Shown in pieces: positions 1-6,019 of a stretch of DNA of 6,848 nt; positions within the stretch are counted from its first letter, which is position 1, and the number at the start of each line of letters is the position of its first letter. The stretch lies in contig JABZJU010000025.1 of NCBI GenBank assembly GCA_015257635.1, forward strand, positions 1 through 6,848. Reading direction: 5' to 3'. Source of the DNA: Nanosynbacter sp. (lineage in GTDB: Bacteria > Patescibacteriota > Saccharimonadia > Saccharimonadales > Saccharimonadaceae). The notes under the pieces are model-generated. The model did not search any database. It had not been told where the DNA came from and saw nothing but the letters and a program-made list of their open reading frames with translations. A program made the translations under genes and the position numbers.

Positions 1-21
1 GGAGTATGCAAGGAAGGTTTA

Positions 22-480
22 ATGAATAAAGAAAATAAAGTCATATTAATATCATCCGTATTATTTTTAATAAGTATTACGGCAACTTTCCTTATTATTA
101 AAAATCCTGACAGCAATCAATACACAACTATTCTGTCATCATCCCAAAACACTAACGAGAATCAAAGTAGTCAAAATAATACTCACGAGCAATCATCAGA
201 ACAGAAAGTTATTACCGAATTACTAAATTCCACCTCCAGCACCTACGGCAACCGTGAATTAAAAAAGTATTCAATAGTAAAAGAGCAGGGCGAATTTAAG
301 CTGGTTACACTAGAAATTTATAGCGAGAAATTCAAATCTACCTACAACACGTATGCAGTCCTAAGAAATAATTCAGTCATAACAGGTGTTAATGATAGAA
401 AATCCCCAGACGCCTTAAAAAATATTGGCGTTCCTGCAGATATTATAAACGAATATAAGAGGAATCGATCTGATGTATAA
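22..480 (+). CDS. small membrane-anchored protein of unknown function
   Basis: I do not recognise this 152-residue protein as a named family. It starts with a charged MNKENK segment and one hydrophobic helix (about residues 7-26), followed by a Ser/Asn/Gln-rich low-complexity linker (about 28-62) and a compact C-terminal region (63-147), so it is probably a single-pass protein with its bulk outside the membrane. The C-terminal part carries a TYAVL strand and a GVPADIINE ending, which resembles TYTVIL and DIPEDILSE near the end of the protein at 2304-2954; I infer that the two share a small domain. AGGAAGG lies at 11-17, about 4-7 nt before the ATG, and supports this start, although the frame stays open to the window edge. 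The end overlaps the next gene by 8 nt, indicating translational coupling in an operon. The ORF is secure; the function is unknown. Confidence 0.8.
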   Translation: MNKENKVILISSVLFLISITATFLIIKNPDSNQYTTILSSSQNTNENQSSQNNTHEQSSEQKVITELLNSTSSTYGNRELKKYSIVKEQGEFKLVTLEIYSEKFKSTYNTYAVLRNNSVITGVNDRKSPDALKNIGVPADIINEYKRNRSDV

Positions 481-1693
481 AAAGTTGTCTATCGCTCTTT
501 GCTTTGCTATATCTTTTGCTATTACTATGCAGCCAGTATCTTTGGCGGCAGGATATCCCGATTCATATGTAACAAACGATATTCTTTGGTATAAAGAAAA
601 TGATTCAACAACTTGTTCCGGATCATCTTCTAATGGAGTATCAGGATCTGATAACCAAGAAAAGATTTGGGGATATCTACGCAACGCAGGATTAAGCGCC
701 GAACAAACAGCTGGCGTGATGGCTAATATCCAGGCAGAGTCAGGATTTAGCCCTACCAGACACGAAGTAGGCCAAGGATGGGAATCTGGAGGCTGGGGAC
801 TCGCCCAGTGGACATTCGGAAGGCGAACGCTTATAGCTAACAAAATACCGTCTGAGTTAAAAAAATATTACAGCCAAGAGTATGGTGGCGCACCTAACGA
901 CAAGGGTATGGTCGATTCTATTCCAGTAGAAGACAACGACAAGCTATTGATCTTCGAATTAGAGTATTTAGTGCAAGAGGGAACAGAAAGACCCGTTACT
1001 GCTCGTGGATTTGGCACCGCTTCAAATTCATGGGAATTATTAAAAACCCTGAAGACAGTTGATAACGCCACTGTTTTTTGGCATGACGATTTTGAAAAAT
1101 CAGCCATGACAAAAGATGAAGTTAAAAATATACGCGGTACCGCCGCTCAAAAAATCTATGAAAGGTTTAATGGCACGGGCGGAAGTGGAGGAGGATGCTC
1201 TTCGTCAAGTGGTGGCGGCGACTTTATTGACTATGTCAAACGTTATGCCTGGCCAGAAAGAACTGTACGTACAGATAAAAAACCTGAATATGCAGAAGCT
1301 ATAGAAAAAGCGAAAAAAGAGAACAGATTTACTGGCGGTACGTGTTATGGCGGCGGTGTTGATTGTGGCGCGTTTGTAACAACAATTTTGAACGACAGTG
1401 GGTTTGATAAAAATTATAACTACGGAGGTGAGGGCGGCAAAGCTGGACCGACTGGCGTACAGAGAGCGTGGGCAGAAGCCAACTGGCAAACTCTTGGTAA
1501 CGGTAGCTCAATCAACGTAGCAGATCTTAAACCTGGTGATGTCGCCCATAGTCCAGGACATACATTTGTTTTTGTTGGTAATATAGACGGATTTAACTCA
1601 AATATAGCGTCTGCCTCATTGTGTGAATACGCCCCAAAAGCAGGCAACGAGAGTTTAACATCACCAAGCGTAACTTGGTTTAGGAAGAAATGA
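473..1693 (+). CDS. secreted bifunctional peptidoglycan hydrolase (phage-tail-lysozyme domain + NlpC/P60-like domain)
   Basis: Residues 1-26 form a Sec signal peptide (MYKK, hydrophobic core, cleavage plausible near SLAA). After a Ser/Gly-rich stretch, residues 62-232 resemble the phage tail lysozyme family: the segment GVMANIQAESGFSP gives the likely catalytic Glu89, followed by a GGWGLAQWT motif. A Gly/Ser linker with Cys242 (234-249) leads to a C-terminal cysteine-peptidase domain of NlpC/P60 or CHAP type: VDCGAF supplies Cys298 and PGDVAHSPGHTFVFVG supplies His363; the third catalytic residue is unclear. By family knowledge such proteins cut glycan strands and stem peptides. The pairing is reminiscent of hydrolases in Gram-positive conjugation or type IV secretion systems, but no secretion gene lies in the window. 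AAGAGGA at 457-463 precedes the ATG by 9 nt. The stop is TGA followed in frame by a second TGA. The target wall (own or host) cannot be told. Confidence 0.9.
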   Translation: MYKKLSIALCFAISFAITMQPVSLAAGYPDSYVTNDILWYKENDSTTCSGSSSNGVSGSDNQEKIWGYLRNAGLSAEQTAGVMANIQAESGFSPTRHEVGQGWESGGWGLAQWTFGRRTLIANKIPSELKKYYSQEYGGAPNDKGMVDSIPVEDNDKLLIFELEYLVQEGTERPVTARGFGTASNSWELLKTLKTVDNATVFWHDDFEKSAMTKDEVKNIRGTAAQKIYERFNGTGGSGGGCSSSSGGGDFIDYVKRYAWPERTVRTDKKPEYAEAIEKAKKENRFTGGTCYGGGVDCGAFVTTILNDSGFDKNYNYGGEGGKAGPTGVQRAWAEANWQTLGNGSSINVADLKPGDVAHSPGHTFVFVGNIDGFNSNIASASLCEYAPKAGNESLTSPSVTWFRKK

Positions 1694-2301
1694 TGAATAA
1701 AAAAATAATTAGCAGTATATTAATATTATTATCAGCCAGTACATTAGTATATGGCGTCATAACCTACGTAAATAGATATGACACTACTCCAGTTTACCTA
1801 CTGACCTCGCCCGATAAGGCTGAAATTACTACTGGCAATCAAAAATTTATCGGCTCGCAAGTCGTATATTTAAAACCAGGAACATACAATTTTAAAGCAT
1901 CAAGAAGTGGCTTTAAAGATGAGAATATTAATGTCGAAGTAAAGAGAGGCAATCCGTTAAGGATAATTTTTGCACTCACGCCCACGACAGAGGAGGCCAT
2001 TAAAGAATTACAATCTTCGTCCAAAACTTCAGAAATAGACAGAGCTACAACAGACAGACTTGCTAATGAACAAAAAAAGCTAGAAGACGCCAATCCTATA
2101 ATTAAAAAATTACCAATAAAAAACTTAATTTATTCAATTGGATATAAGGCAGACCCTAACCATAGGAATGGAGTTATCGTAGAAATCGATACTGTAGAAG
2201 GATATAGAAATGCTGCTCTCAATAAGATTAAAGAGCAGGGATTTGACCCGTCAAAACTAAATATCACATTTAGAAACTACGCTAATACATTTACGGAGTA
2301 A
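1690..2301 (+). CDS. membrane-anchored PEGA-like domain protein
   Basis: This 203-residue protein has an N-terminal hydrophobic helix (about 5-25), a PEGA-like beta domain (about 36-97; the landmark is YLKPGTYNFKASRSGF, close to the usual 'l.pG.y.v.....Gy' pattern), a charged helical stretch (100-137) and a C-terminal alpha/beta-looking region (138-203) with GYRNAALNKIKEQGFDPSKL. From memory, a similar tail occurs with PEGA domains in other Saccharibacteria proteins; this needs a search. PEGA domains are generally extracytoplasmic and thought to bind surface or wall components. It overlaps the hydrolase gene in an ATGA junction. Two ATGs lie in tandem (1690 and 1693); the Shine-Dalgarno AGGA at 1682-1685 is 4 nt from the first and 7 nt from the second, so 1693 may be the real start, removing one Met. 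Membrane anchoring is well supported, the exact role is not. Confidence 0.85.
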   Translation: MMNKKIISSILILLSASTLVYGVITYVNRYDTTPVYLLTSPDKAEITTGNQKFIGSQVVYLKPGTYNFKASRSGFKDENINVEVKRGNPLRIIFALTPTTEEAIKELQSSSKTSEIDRATTDRLANEQKKLEDANPIIKKLPIKNLIYSIGYKADPNHRNGVIVEIDTVEGYRNAALNKIKEQGFDPSKLNITFRNYANTFTE

Positions 2302-2303
2302 TT

Positions 2304-2954
2304 ATGAATCGAAGTAATATTATCATCGGCAGCATTACATTAGCAATACTAACGTTAATATTGCTAGCGATTATGTTCATCCAGCCAACACATACTATAT
2401 CTATAACTTTCGACAAGGAAAACCTATCGGCGAAAATATATCGCAACACAGGTAAAAGCACTTCCGAAATTACCTCGATAAACGGTAATTCTAAAATACA
2501 GTTATCAGACGGCAAATACATAATAAAAACATCATCTAAATCTGGTTCTATCAATGAGAATTCCACGGAATTTACAGTAAAAGGATCTGATGAAAATATA
2601 TCTATAAAAACTGAATATAGCCAAAAATTCATGTCTAGTAAAATAAATGAATATAGAAGTGATATTTCAGAGGTATTATTTGCCAAATATCCAGAGTTAA
2701 AATCATCTTTTATACTCCAGAAAGAAATTATCCTAGGAAATAATGCTGACTGGTATGCAGCCAGTTATCAGCGCGGGGTTATAGATAGAAATTCCGGCGA
2801 CACCTACACTGTTATTCTGAAGAAAGAAAATAACAAATGGGCGATTAAAACTAAGCCACAAATAATCAATACTATATACAACACCAAAGATATACCAGAA
2901 GATATTTTATCAGAAACAGCCTCCAGATTATCTCCGTTTTCTGCTAACTCTTAA
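2304..2954 (+). CDS. membrane-anchored protein with PEGA-like beta region, function unknown
   Basis: This 216-residue protein has one N-terminal transmembrane helix (about 5-27), then a beta-rich region (31-105) in which IQLSDGKYIIKTSSKSG mirrors the LKPGTYNFKASRSG hairpin of the preceding protein, suggesting a diverged PEGA-like fold. The C-terminal region (about 112-210) contains TYTVIL, NNKWAI and DIPEDILSE and resembles the C-terminus of the protein at 22-480. It therefore looks like a mosaic of parts seen in its two neighbours. GGAG at 2295-2298 sits 5 nt before the ATG, and only 2 nt separate it from the preceding stop, so it belongs to the same operon. Its last 11 nt overlap the 3' end of the convergent dnaN, and no terminator is visible between them. 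No catalytic motif is seen; a structural or adhesive envelope role is only an inference from context. Confidence 0.82.
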   Translation: MNRSNIIIGSITLAILTLILLAIMFIQPTHTISITFDKENLSAKIYRNTGKSTSEITSINGNSKIQLSDGKYIIKTSSKSGSINENSTEFTVKGSDENISIKTEYSQKFMSSKINEYRSDISEVLFAKYPELKSSFILQKEIILGNNADWYAASYQRGVIDRNSGDTYTVILKKENNKWAIKTKPQIINTIYNTKDIPEDILSETASRLSPFSANS

Positions 2955-4041
2955 GTGGCATAATAATGTGCGTATAATCAGGATTTTTTACTTGCTCGCG
3001 AATTACGCACGGCGACAATTTACCATTAAACGAAAATACGATTTCATCCGCGTCAATAATATTCAAAACCTCTGTTAGGTAGCGCGAATTGAGAGTAACT
3101 TGACCATCTGCGGATATTTTGGCTGTTGCCTCTGAGGTGTTCTCGCCAAGTTCAGACGCAATCGAATGAATAGAAAGCAGAGAATTTTCCTCTGATGCGG
3201 TAATTGTAATTCCACCACCAGATTCACGCGCGAATAATGCCGCAATTTTCGTAACTCGACTAAAATCAGACTTCTTAATAACAATCTCAGTTTCCGCGGT
3301 TGCTGGAATCAATTGGCGATAATCAGGGAATTTCCCGTCAATTAATCGACTAACAATTTCCATATCCCCCGTCTTAAAACAAACTTGAGAATCGTCAAAA
3401 AGAACCGTAATTTTCTTCTCATCACCGACGCTCTTACTGACTTCCGCCAGAGTAGAAGCGGGAATAATAGCTGAAACTTCATTATCCGACTTTATCAGAC
3501 GCTTTTCTGCCAGCCTGTAGCCATCAGTAGCAGCCAAGTATAGCGATCCTTCGTAATTGTGCCAATAAACTCCCGTAAGCACTGCTCGCGTAACGTCAGA
3601 ACTAACAGCCAACTTCGTTTGAACTATGGCTTTCTTTAAATCCTCGACATCAATTTCATATTGCATAGCGGTCTTTTCATCAATTGTAGGCAGCTCAGGA
3701 TACTCGTCAGCCACCACGCCATTGATAACTGATGAGAATTTTCCTGAAGTTATATGAAGATGCTCGTTTTTAGTTTCAAGTTCCACCGGGCCGCTTGGTA
3801 AGTTTGTAATGAATTCTGACACCAATCGGGCAGGGATTGTAATAGATCCATGATCTTCAATTTTCGCACCAATGTATTGAGTGGAAGCAATTTCCAAATT
3901 CGTTCCAGCAATCAATAATCTTCCTCCGTCAGTGCGAAGTAAAATATTATTCAATATCGGCAGTTCATTGCGACTTGATGCAATATCTTTGATTAGATTA
4001 AGTGCTTTTGCAAGTTTTTCTTGGGTGACTGATACTTTCAT
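2944..4041 (-). CDS. dnaN: DNA polymerase III subunit beta (sliding clamp)
   Basis: The ring-shaped dimeric clamp encircles DNA and tethers polymerase III and other clamp-binding partners. The 365-residue product is the usual length for the three-domain fold. Landmarks are LPILNNILL (27-35), the end of domain 1 at ADEYPELP, RAVLTGVYW (152-160) and ATDGYRLA (171-178) in domain 2, SRLIDGKFPDYRQLIP (231-246) at the domain 2/3 junction, and the C-terminal YTHIIMPLKS, matching the conserved 'MPm+' tail near the partner-binding pocket. The ATG has AAGGA about 7 nt upstream on the minus strand (within 4047-4054). It lies downstream of dnaA on the same strand across a 245-bp origin segment. Unlike in many bacteria, recF and gyrB do not follow; the gene instead collides with an envelope operon, overlapping it by 11 bp. 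Confidence 0.98.
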   Translation of the reverse strand: MKVSVTQEKLAKALNLIKDIASSRNELPILNNILLRTDGGRLLIAGTNLEIASTQYIGAKIEDHGSITIPARLVSEFITNLPSGPVELETKNEHLHITSGKFSSVINGVVADEYPELPTIDEKTAMQYEIDVEDLKKAIVQTKLAVSSDVTRAVLTGVYWHNYEGSLYLAATDGYRLAEKRLIKSDNEVSAIIPASTLAEVSKSVGDEKKITVLFDDSQVCFKTGDMEIVSRLIDGKFPDYRQLIPATAETEIVIKKSDFSRVTKIAALFARESGGGITITASEENSLLSIHSIASELGENTSEATAKISADGQVTLNSRYLTEVLNIIDADEIVFSFNGKLSPCVIREQVKNPDYTHIIMPLKS

Positions 4042-4094
4042 TATACTTTCCTTAATTTTTAATTAGTCTTAATAGTAATAGGTGCTGTGGAAAC
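4042..4094 (-). promoter_or_regulatory. predicted DNA unwinding element: DnaA box, GC spacer, DnaA-trio array, AT-rich tract
   Basis: Read toward dnaN, the order is the DnaA box GTTTCCACA (4086-4094), the short spacer GCAC (4082-4085), CTATTACTATTA (4070-4081) and an AT-rich tract running into the dnaN Shine-Dalgarno. On the opposite strand the 12-mer, read 3' to 5' away from the box, gives GAT-AAT-GAT-AAT, fitting the DnaA-trio pattern 3'-[G/A]A[T/A]-5' described for the Bacillus subtilis basal unwinding system. The order box, GC-rich spacer, trios, AT-rich DNA also agrees. This is a motif-level prediction; the box itself has one mismatch to the local form TTTTCCACA. Confidence 0.7.
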
Positions 4095-4225
4095 TGGGTA
4101 AAAAATGTGTTCAAACAGGGGTAAAATGGCGATAAAATAGGTGGAAAACTCTGTGTGCTATTTGTGGACTTTATAGTGGATATTTGTGTATTATTCCACT
4201 GTCTGCTGACTTGTCGTTTTCTTTC

Positions 4226-4237
4226 CACAGATCTGTG
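4226..4237. repeat. 12-bp perfect palindrome beside a DnaA box
   Basis: CACAGATCTGTG is a perfect palindrome whose left half is part of the DnaA box CTTTCCACA (4221-4229). It could be a secondary protein site inside the origin or simply chance; no U-tract follows, so it is not a terminator. Confidence 0.45.
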
Positions 4238-4286
4238 TGTTGGTAAGTCACCGCGAAAACACAACATCTGCACAGCTTTTCCACAA

Positions 4287-5642
4287 TTAATGAACATATA
4301 ATTTATCCTTAATGTCGTTAATTTGCTCGCGAATACTGACATTTGTAAGGCTTTCCTTGGTGATTTTTTCAATTGAATGCATAGCGGTTGTGTGATCTTT
4401 TCGTCCAAGCTCTTGGGCAATTTTCGGAAAACTCATTTTCAGCTCACTACGCAGAAGGAACATTGCAATTTGCCTTGGCATCGCGATAAATTTGTCTCGT
4501 CTGGATGAGCACATATCTTTTACATCAATATTATAATAGCGCGCCGTCTTATCAATTATTTGTTTGGCGGTTATATGTTGCGGTCTATTGCGTTTAATAT
4601 CTCCCAAAATTCCTTCAGCCGCCGCTAAATCAGGAGTGAAATTCTGCATTTCCGCATAAGCAAGCAGTCGATTCAAAGCGCCTTCCAGCTCGCGAATGTT
4701 CGTCTTAAAGTTGGTCGCCAGATATTCTACGACATCGGAATCTAGTTCAGTGTTGCTGAGTTCAGCTTTTGCTTTAACGATAGCGCAACGAGTTTCATAA
4801 TCGGGCATCTGAATATCAATTGCCATACCCCATTCAAATCGACTACGCAAACGATCGGTTAGAGTAGGAATACTTTTTGGCGGTTTATCTGAGCTAATAA
4901 TGATTTGCTTATTGTTCTGATGAAGATCGTTAAATGTATGGAAAAATTCGTCCTGAGTTTTTTCTTTCCCGGCGATAAATTGCATATCATCGACAATCAA
5001 TACATCGACATTGCGATATTTATCAGAAAAACCTTTTTTCTTGAAACGAATAGAATCCAGAAACTCATTAACAAACGTTTCCGTAGTGATGTAAAGCACG
5101 CGCGCCGAAGGTTGTTTTTTAACTATCTCGTTACCAACAGCTTGCATTAAGTGAGTTTTACCAAGTCCAGAGCCTCCATAAAGATAGAGCGGATTATATT
5201 TTTCTCCTGGATGTGCGGCGACCGCTTGGCAAGCGGCATAGGCAAGATCATTACTTGAGCCAACGATGAAGTTGTCAAAGGTATACCTGGGATTAAGATT
5301 ACTAGAATGAGATTTCCTCGATGGTAGAATCAGCGGCTTCGCTGGTTCTTGTTGTCCACTTTTATCAACTTCACGATTAACGCGCGGTTTTTTATTGCTA
5401 GATTCGACGTTATAAGAAATAGACGGGGCATTAATACCGTTATGAGACAAGGCTTCTAATATTTGCGGATGAAATCGCTTTTCAAGTTGAGTTCTAGCAA
5501 AAATATTCGGCGCAATTATAAGAACTTCTTTGTCGGAGATTATTTCCAATTTGGTATTTTTGAACCACGCAGTAAACGACGAAGACGATACAGTTACTTC
5601 AATCTCACCTAAAACACCCTGCCAAACCGCATGACTATCCAC
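4287..5642 (-). CDS. dnaA: chromosomal replication initiator protein DnaA
   Basis: DnaA binds DnaA boxes at oriC, forms an ATP-dependent filament and opens the duplex. The 451-residue product has all four domains: domain I (about 1-80, beginning MDSHAVWQGVLGEIEV), a polar linker (81-115), an AAA+ domain (116-345) with Walker A GGSGLGKT (156-163), Walker B VLIVDD (214-219), sensor 1 IIISSD, the box VII arginine finger in DRLRSRF (Arg268) and sensor 2 NIRELEGALNR (Arg317), then domain IV (from about 352) with the basic RRDKFIAMPRQ segment and the signature GRKDHTTAMHSIEKI (413-427), where Lys replaces the Arg of the common GGRDHTT. The start is GTG, chosen because GAGGGAG (plus-strand 5651-5657) sits 8 nt upstream and domain I begins there. 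Its promoter overlaps a DnaA box, so autoregulation is likely. Confidence 0.98.
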   Translation of the reverse strand: MDSHAVWQGVLGEIEVTVSSSSFTAWFKNTKLEIISDKEVLIIAPNIFARTQLEKRFHPQILEALSHNGINAPSISYNVESSNKKPRVNREVDKSGQQEPAKPLILPSRKSHSSNLNPRYTFDNFIVGSSNDLAYAACQAVAAHPGEKYNPLYLYGGSGLGKTHLMQAVGNEIVKKQPSARVLYITTETFVNEFLDSIRFKKKGFSDKYRNVDVLIVDDMQFIAGKEKTQDEFFHTFNDLHQNNKQIIISSDKPPKSIPTLTDRLRSRFEWGMAIDIQMPDYETRCAIVKAKAELSNTELDSDVVEYLATNFKTNIRELEGALNRLLAYAEMQNFTPDLAAAEGILGDIKRNRPQHITAKQIIDKTARYYNIDVKDMCSSRRDKFIAMPRQIAMFLLRSELKMSFPKIAQELGRKDHTTAMHSIEKITKESLTNVSIREQINDIKDKLYVH

Positions 5643-5650
5643 GAAAATTA

Positions 5651-5657
5651 CTCCCTC
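5651..5657 (-). promoter_or_regulatory. Shine-Dalgarno sequence of dnaA (fixes the GTG start)
   Basis: On the minus strand GAGGGAG lies 8 nt before GTG at 5642. It is one of the strongest ribosome sites in the window and supports GTG over any internal ATG. Confidence 0.8.
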
Positions 5658-5677
5658 AAATTCTGTTAACTGTCTTT

Positions 5678-5707
5678 ACTATAGCAAATAAGGGGAGTTT
5701 TCCACAA
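5678..5707 (-). promoter_or_regulatory. dnaA promoter overlapping a DnaA box
   Basis: On the minus strand TATAGT (plus 5678-5683) is preceded by TGC, giving an extended -10. TTGTGG (plus 5702-5707), 18 bp upstream, is a weak -35 lying within the DnaA box TTTTCCACA (5698-5706). DnaA bound there would hinder RNA polymerase, the classical autorepression layout. The expected start is near 5671, leaving a leader of about 29 nt that includes the Shine-Dalgarno. Predicted from sequence only. Confidence 0.6.
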
Positions 5708-5761
5708 GTATAAACGGAGTAGAAAGGTTACTATTCAAAACAGGGGTGGAGTTTTCCACAA
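5694..5761 (+). repeat. 14-bp direct repeat containing DnaA boxes
   Basis: GGAGTTTTCCACAA occurs at 5694-5707 and again at 5748-5761, with starts 54 bp apart (roughly five helical turns). Identity extends beyond the 9-bp box, suggesting a duplicated or jointly maintained binding unit. Confidence 0.75.
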
Positions 5762-5793
5762 TTAAAATTCTCATCTGTTAAAATTGTGGAAAA
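5752..5793. repeat. inverted pair of DnaA boxes (12-bp arms, 18-bp spacer)
   Basis: TTTTCCACAATT at 5752-5763 and its exact reverse complement at 5782-5793 flank an AT-rich 18-bp spacer, with arm centres 30 bp apart. The left arm plus two more bases (TTTTCCACAATTAA) is identical to 4277-4290 at the other side of dnaA. Confidence 0.8.
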
Positions 5794-5826
5794 ATATACG
5801 TCGATAGTGGAAAAGTTATTGTCGAC

Positions 5827-5855
5827 TTGCAAAAAGTACTGAAAGAATATATACT
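5827..5855 (+). promoter_or_regulatory. rpmH promoter
   Basis: TTGCAA (5827-5832), a 17-bp spacer and TATACT (5850-5855) form a good sigma-70-type promoter. The start point expected near 5862 is only about 4 nt before the rpmH ATG, and no Shine-Dalgarno is visible, so the transcript may be effectively leaderless. Confidence 0.65.
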
Positions 5856-5865
5856 ATTTATTGAT

Positions 5866-6003
5866 ATGCCAAAGCGAACATTTCAACCACACACCCGACA
5901 CCGCGCAAAGACGCACGGTTTTAGGGCACGAGTTTCTACCAAGGCTGGTAGGATGGTTTTGAAGCGCCGCCGCCTAAAGGGCCGCGCTAAAATTGCTATT
6001 TAA
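5866..6003 (+). CDS. rpmH: 50S ribosomal protein L34
   Basis: This 45-residue, very basic protein is a component of the large ribosomal subunit. It begins [19 protein letters not shown] and continues with [21 protein letters not shown], matching the conserved L34 pattern (KRTfQP, HGFraRm.t..GR.vL..RR.KGR) at the usual length of 44-46 residues. The additional Pro at position 2 (MPKRT rather than MKRT) occurs in some phyla. It is divergent from dnaA and is followed by a terminator, then rnpA, the near-universal bacterial arrangement. There is no Shine-Dalgarno in front of the ATG. The CDS is short but unmistakable. Confidence 0.97.
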   Translation: MPKRTFQPHTRHRAKTHGFRARVSTKAGRMVLKRRRLKGRAKIAI

Positions 6004-6019
6004 TTGATAGCTAAAAATT

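Larger units (their letters stand above)
4042..4286. other. oriC segment between dnaA and dnaN (DnaA boxes plus predicted unwinding site)
   Basis: This 245-bp non-coding gap holds a cluster of DnaA-box-like 9-mers. The best is TTTTCCACA at 4277-4285, directly after the dnaA stop. One-mismatch copies relative to it are CTTTCCACA at 4221-4229 and, on the other strand, GGTGGAAAA at 4140-4148 and TGTGGAAAC at 4086-4094. Weaker two-mismatch forms are TATTCCACT at 4192-4200 and AGTGGATAT at 4175-4183. Toward dnaN the sequence becomes AT-rich (4042-4080). Together with the second box cluster upstream of dnaA this forms a bipartite origin as known from Bacillus, in which unwinding takes place between dnaA and dnaN. 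The boxes are read directly; origin function is inferred from them and from the gene context. Confidence 0.85.
5643..5865. other. oriC segment upstream of dnaA (divergent dnaA/rpmH intergenic region with DnaA boxes)
   Basis: This 223-bp divergent gap carries four DnaA boxes: TTTTCCACA at 5698-5706 and 5752-5760 on the plus strand, the same 9-mer on the minus strand at 5785-5793, and a one-mismatch minus-strand copy (TTTTCCACT) at 5806-5814. It also holds the dnaA and rpmH promoters. By analogy with Bacillus-type bipartite origins, this is the upstream DnaA-binding half of oriC as well as the control region through which DnaA could regulate its own gene. Confidence 0.85.

Noticed and set aside
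1..29. Possible 3' end of an upstream gene: one frame ends in TAA at 20-22 (TAATG junction with the first gene), another in TAA at 27-29 (8-nt overlap).
   Set aside because: Only 6-8 codons are visible and two frames are equally possible, so no gene can be called, although an operon extending leftward is likely.
415..843. Minus-strand open frame opposite the start of the hydrolase gene.
   Set aside because: It lies opposite a well-supported secreted hydrolase, has no recognisable domain and no ribosome site; it is a shadow frame.
1205..1647. Several minus-strand open frames opposite the NlpC/P60-like domain.
   Set aside because: They overlap each other and the real gene, with low-complexity or implausible protein sequence.
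2291..2686. Minus-strand open frame of 131 codons with hydrophobic ends opposite the fourth operon gene.
   Set aside because: The hydrophobicity comes from the antisense of AT-rich coding sequence; the plus-strand gene has a ribosome site, operon spacing and a coherent membrane-anchored architecture.
2968..3010. Inverted repeat GTGCGTA (2968-2974) / TACGCAC (3004-3010) just after the convergent overlap, considered as a terminator for the plus-strand operon.
   Set aside because: The loop is 29 nt, the stem only 7 bp, and no T-run follows it; it lies in dnaN coding sequence and is likely chance.
4163..4171. TGTGGACTT considered as a further DnaA box.
   Set aside because: Only the TGTGGA core matches; three mismatches at the other end make it too weak to list.
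4052..4420. Minus-strand open frame spanning the dnaA 3' end and the origin gap.
   Set aside because: It overlaps conserved dnaA domain IV out of frame and runs through the DnaA boxes; no domain is recognisable.
4905..5150. Plus-strand open frame of 81 codons inside dnaA.
   Set aside because: It is antisense to the conserved AAA+ core of dnaA and has no independent support.
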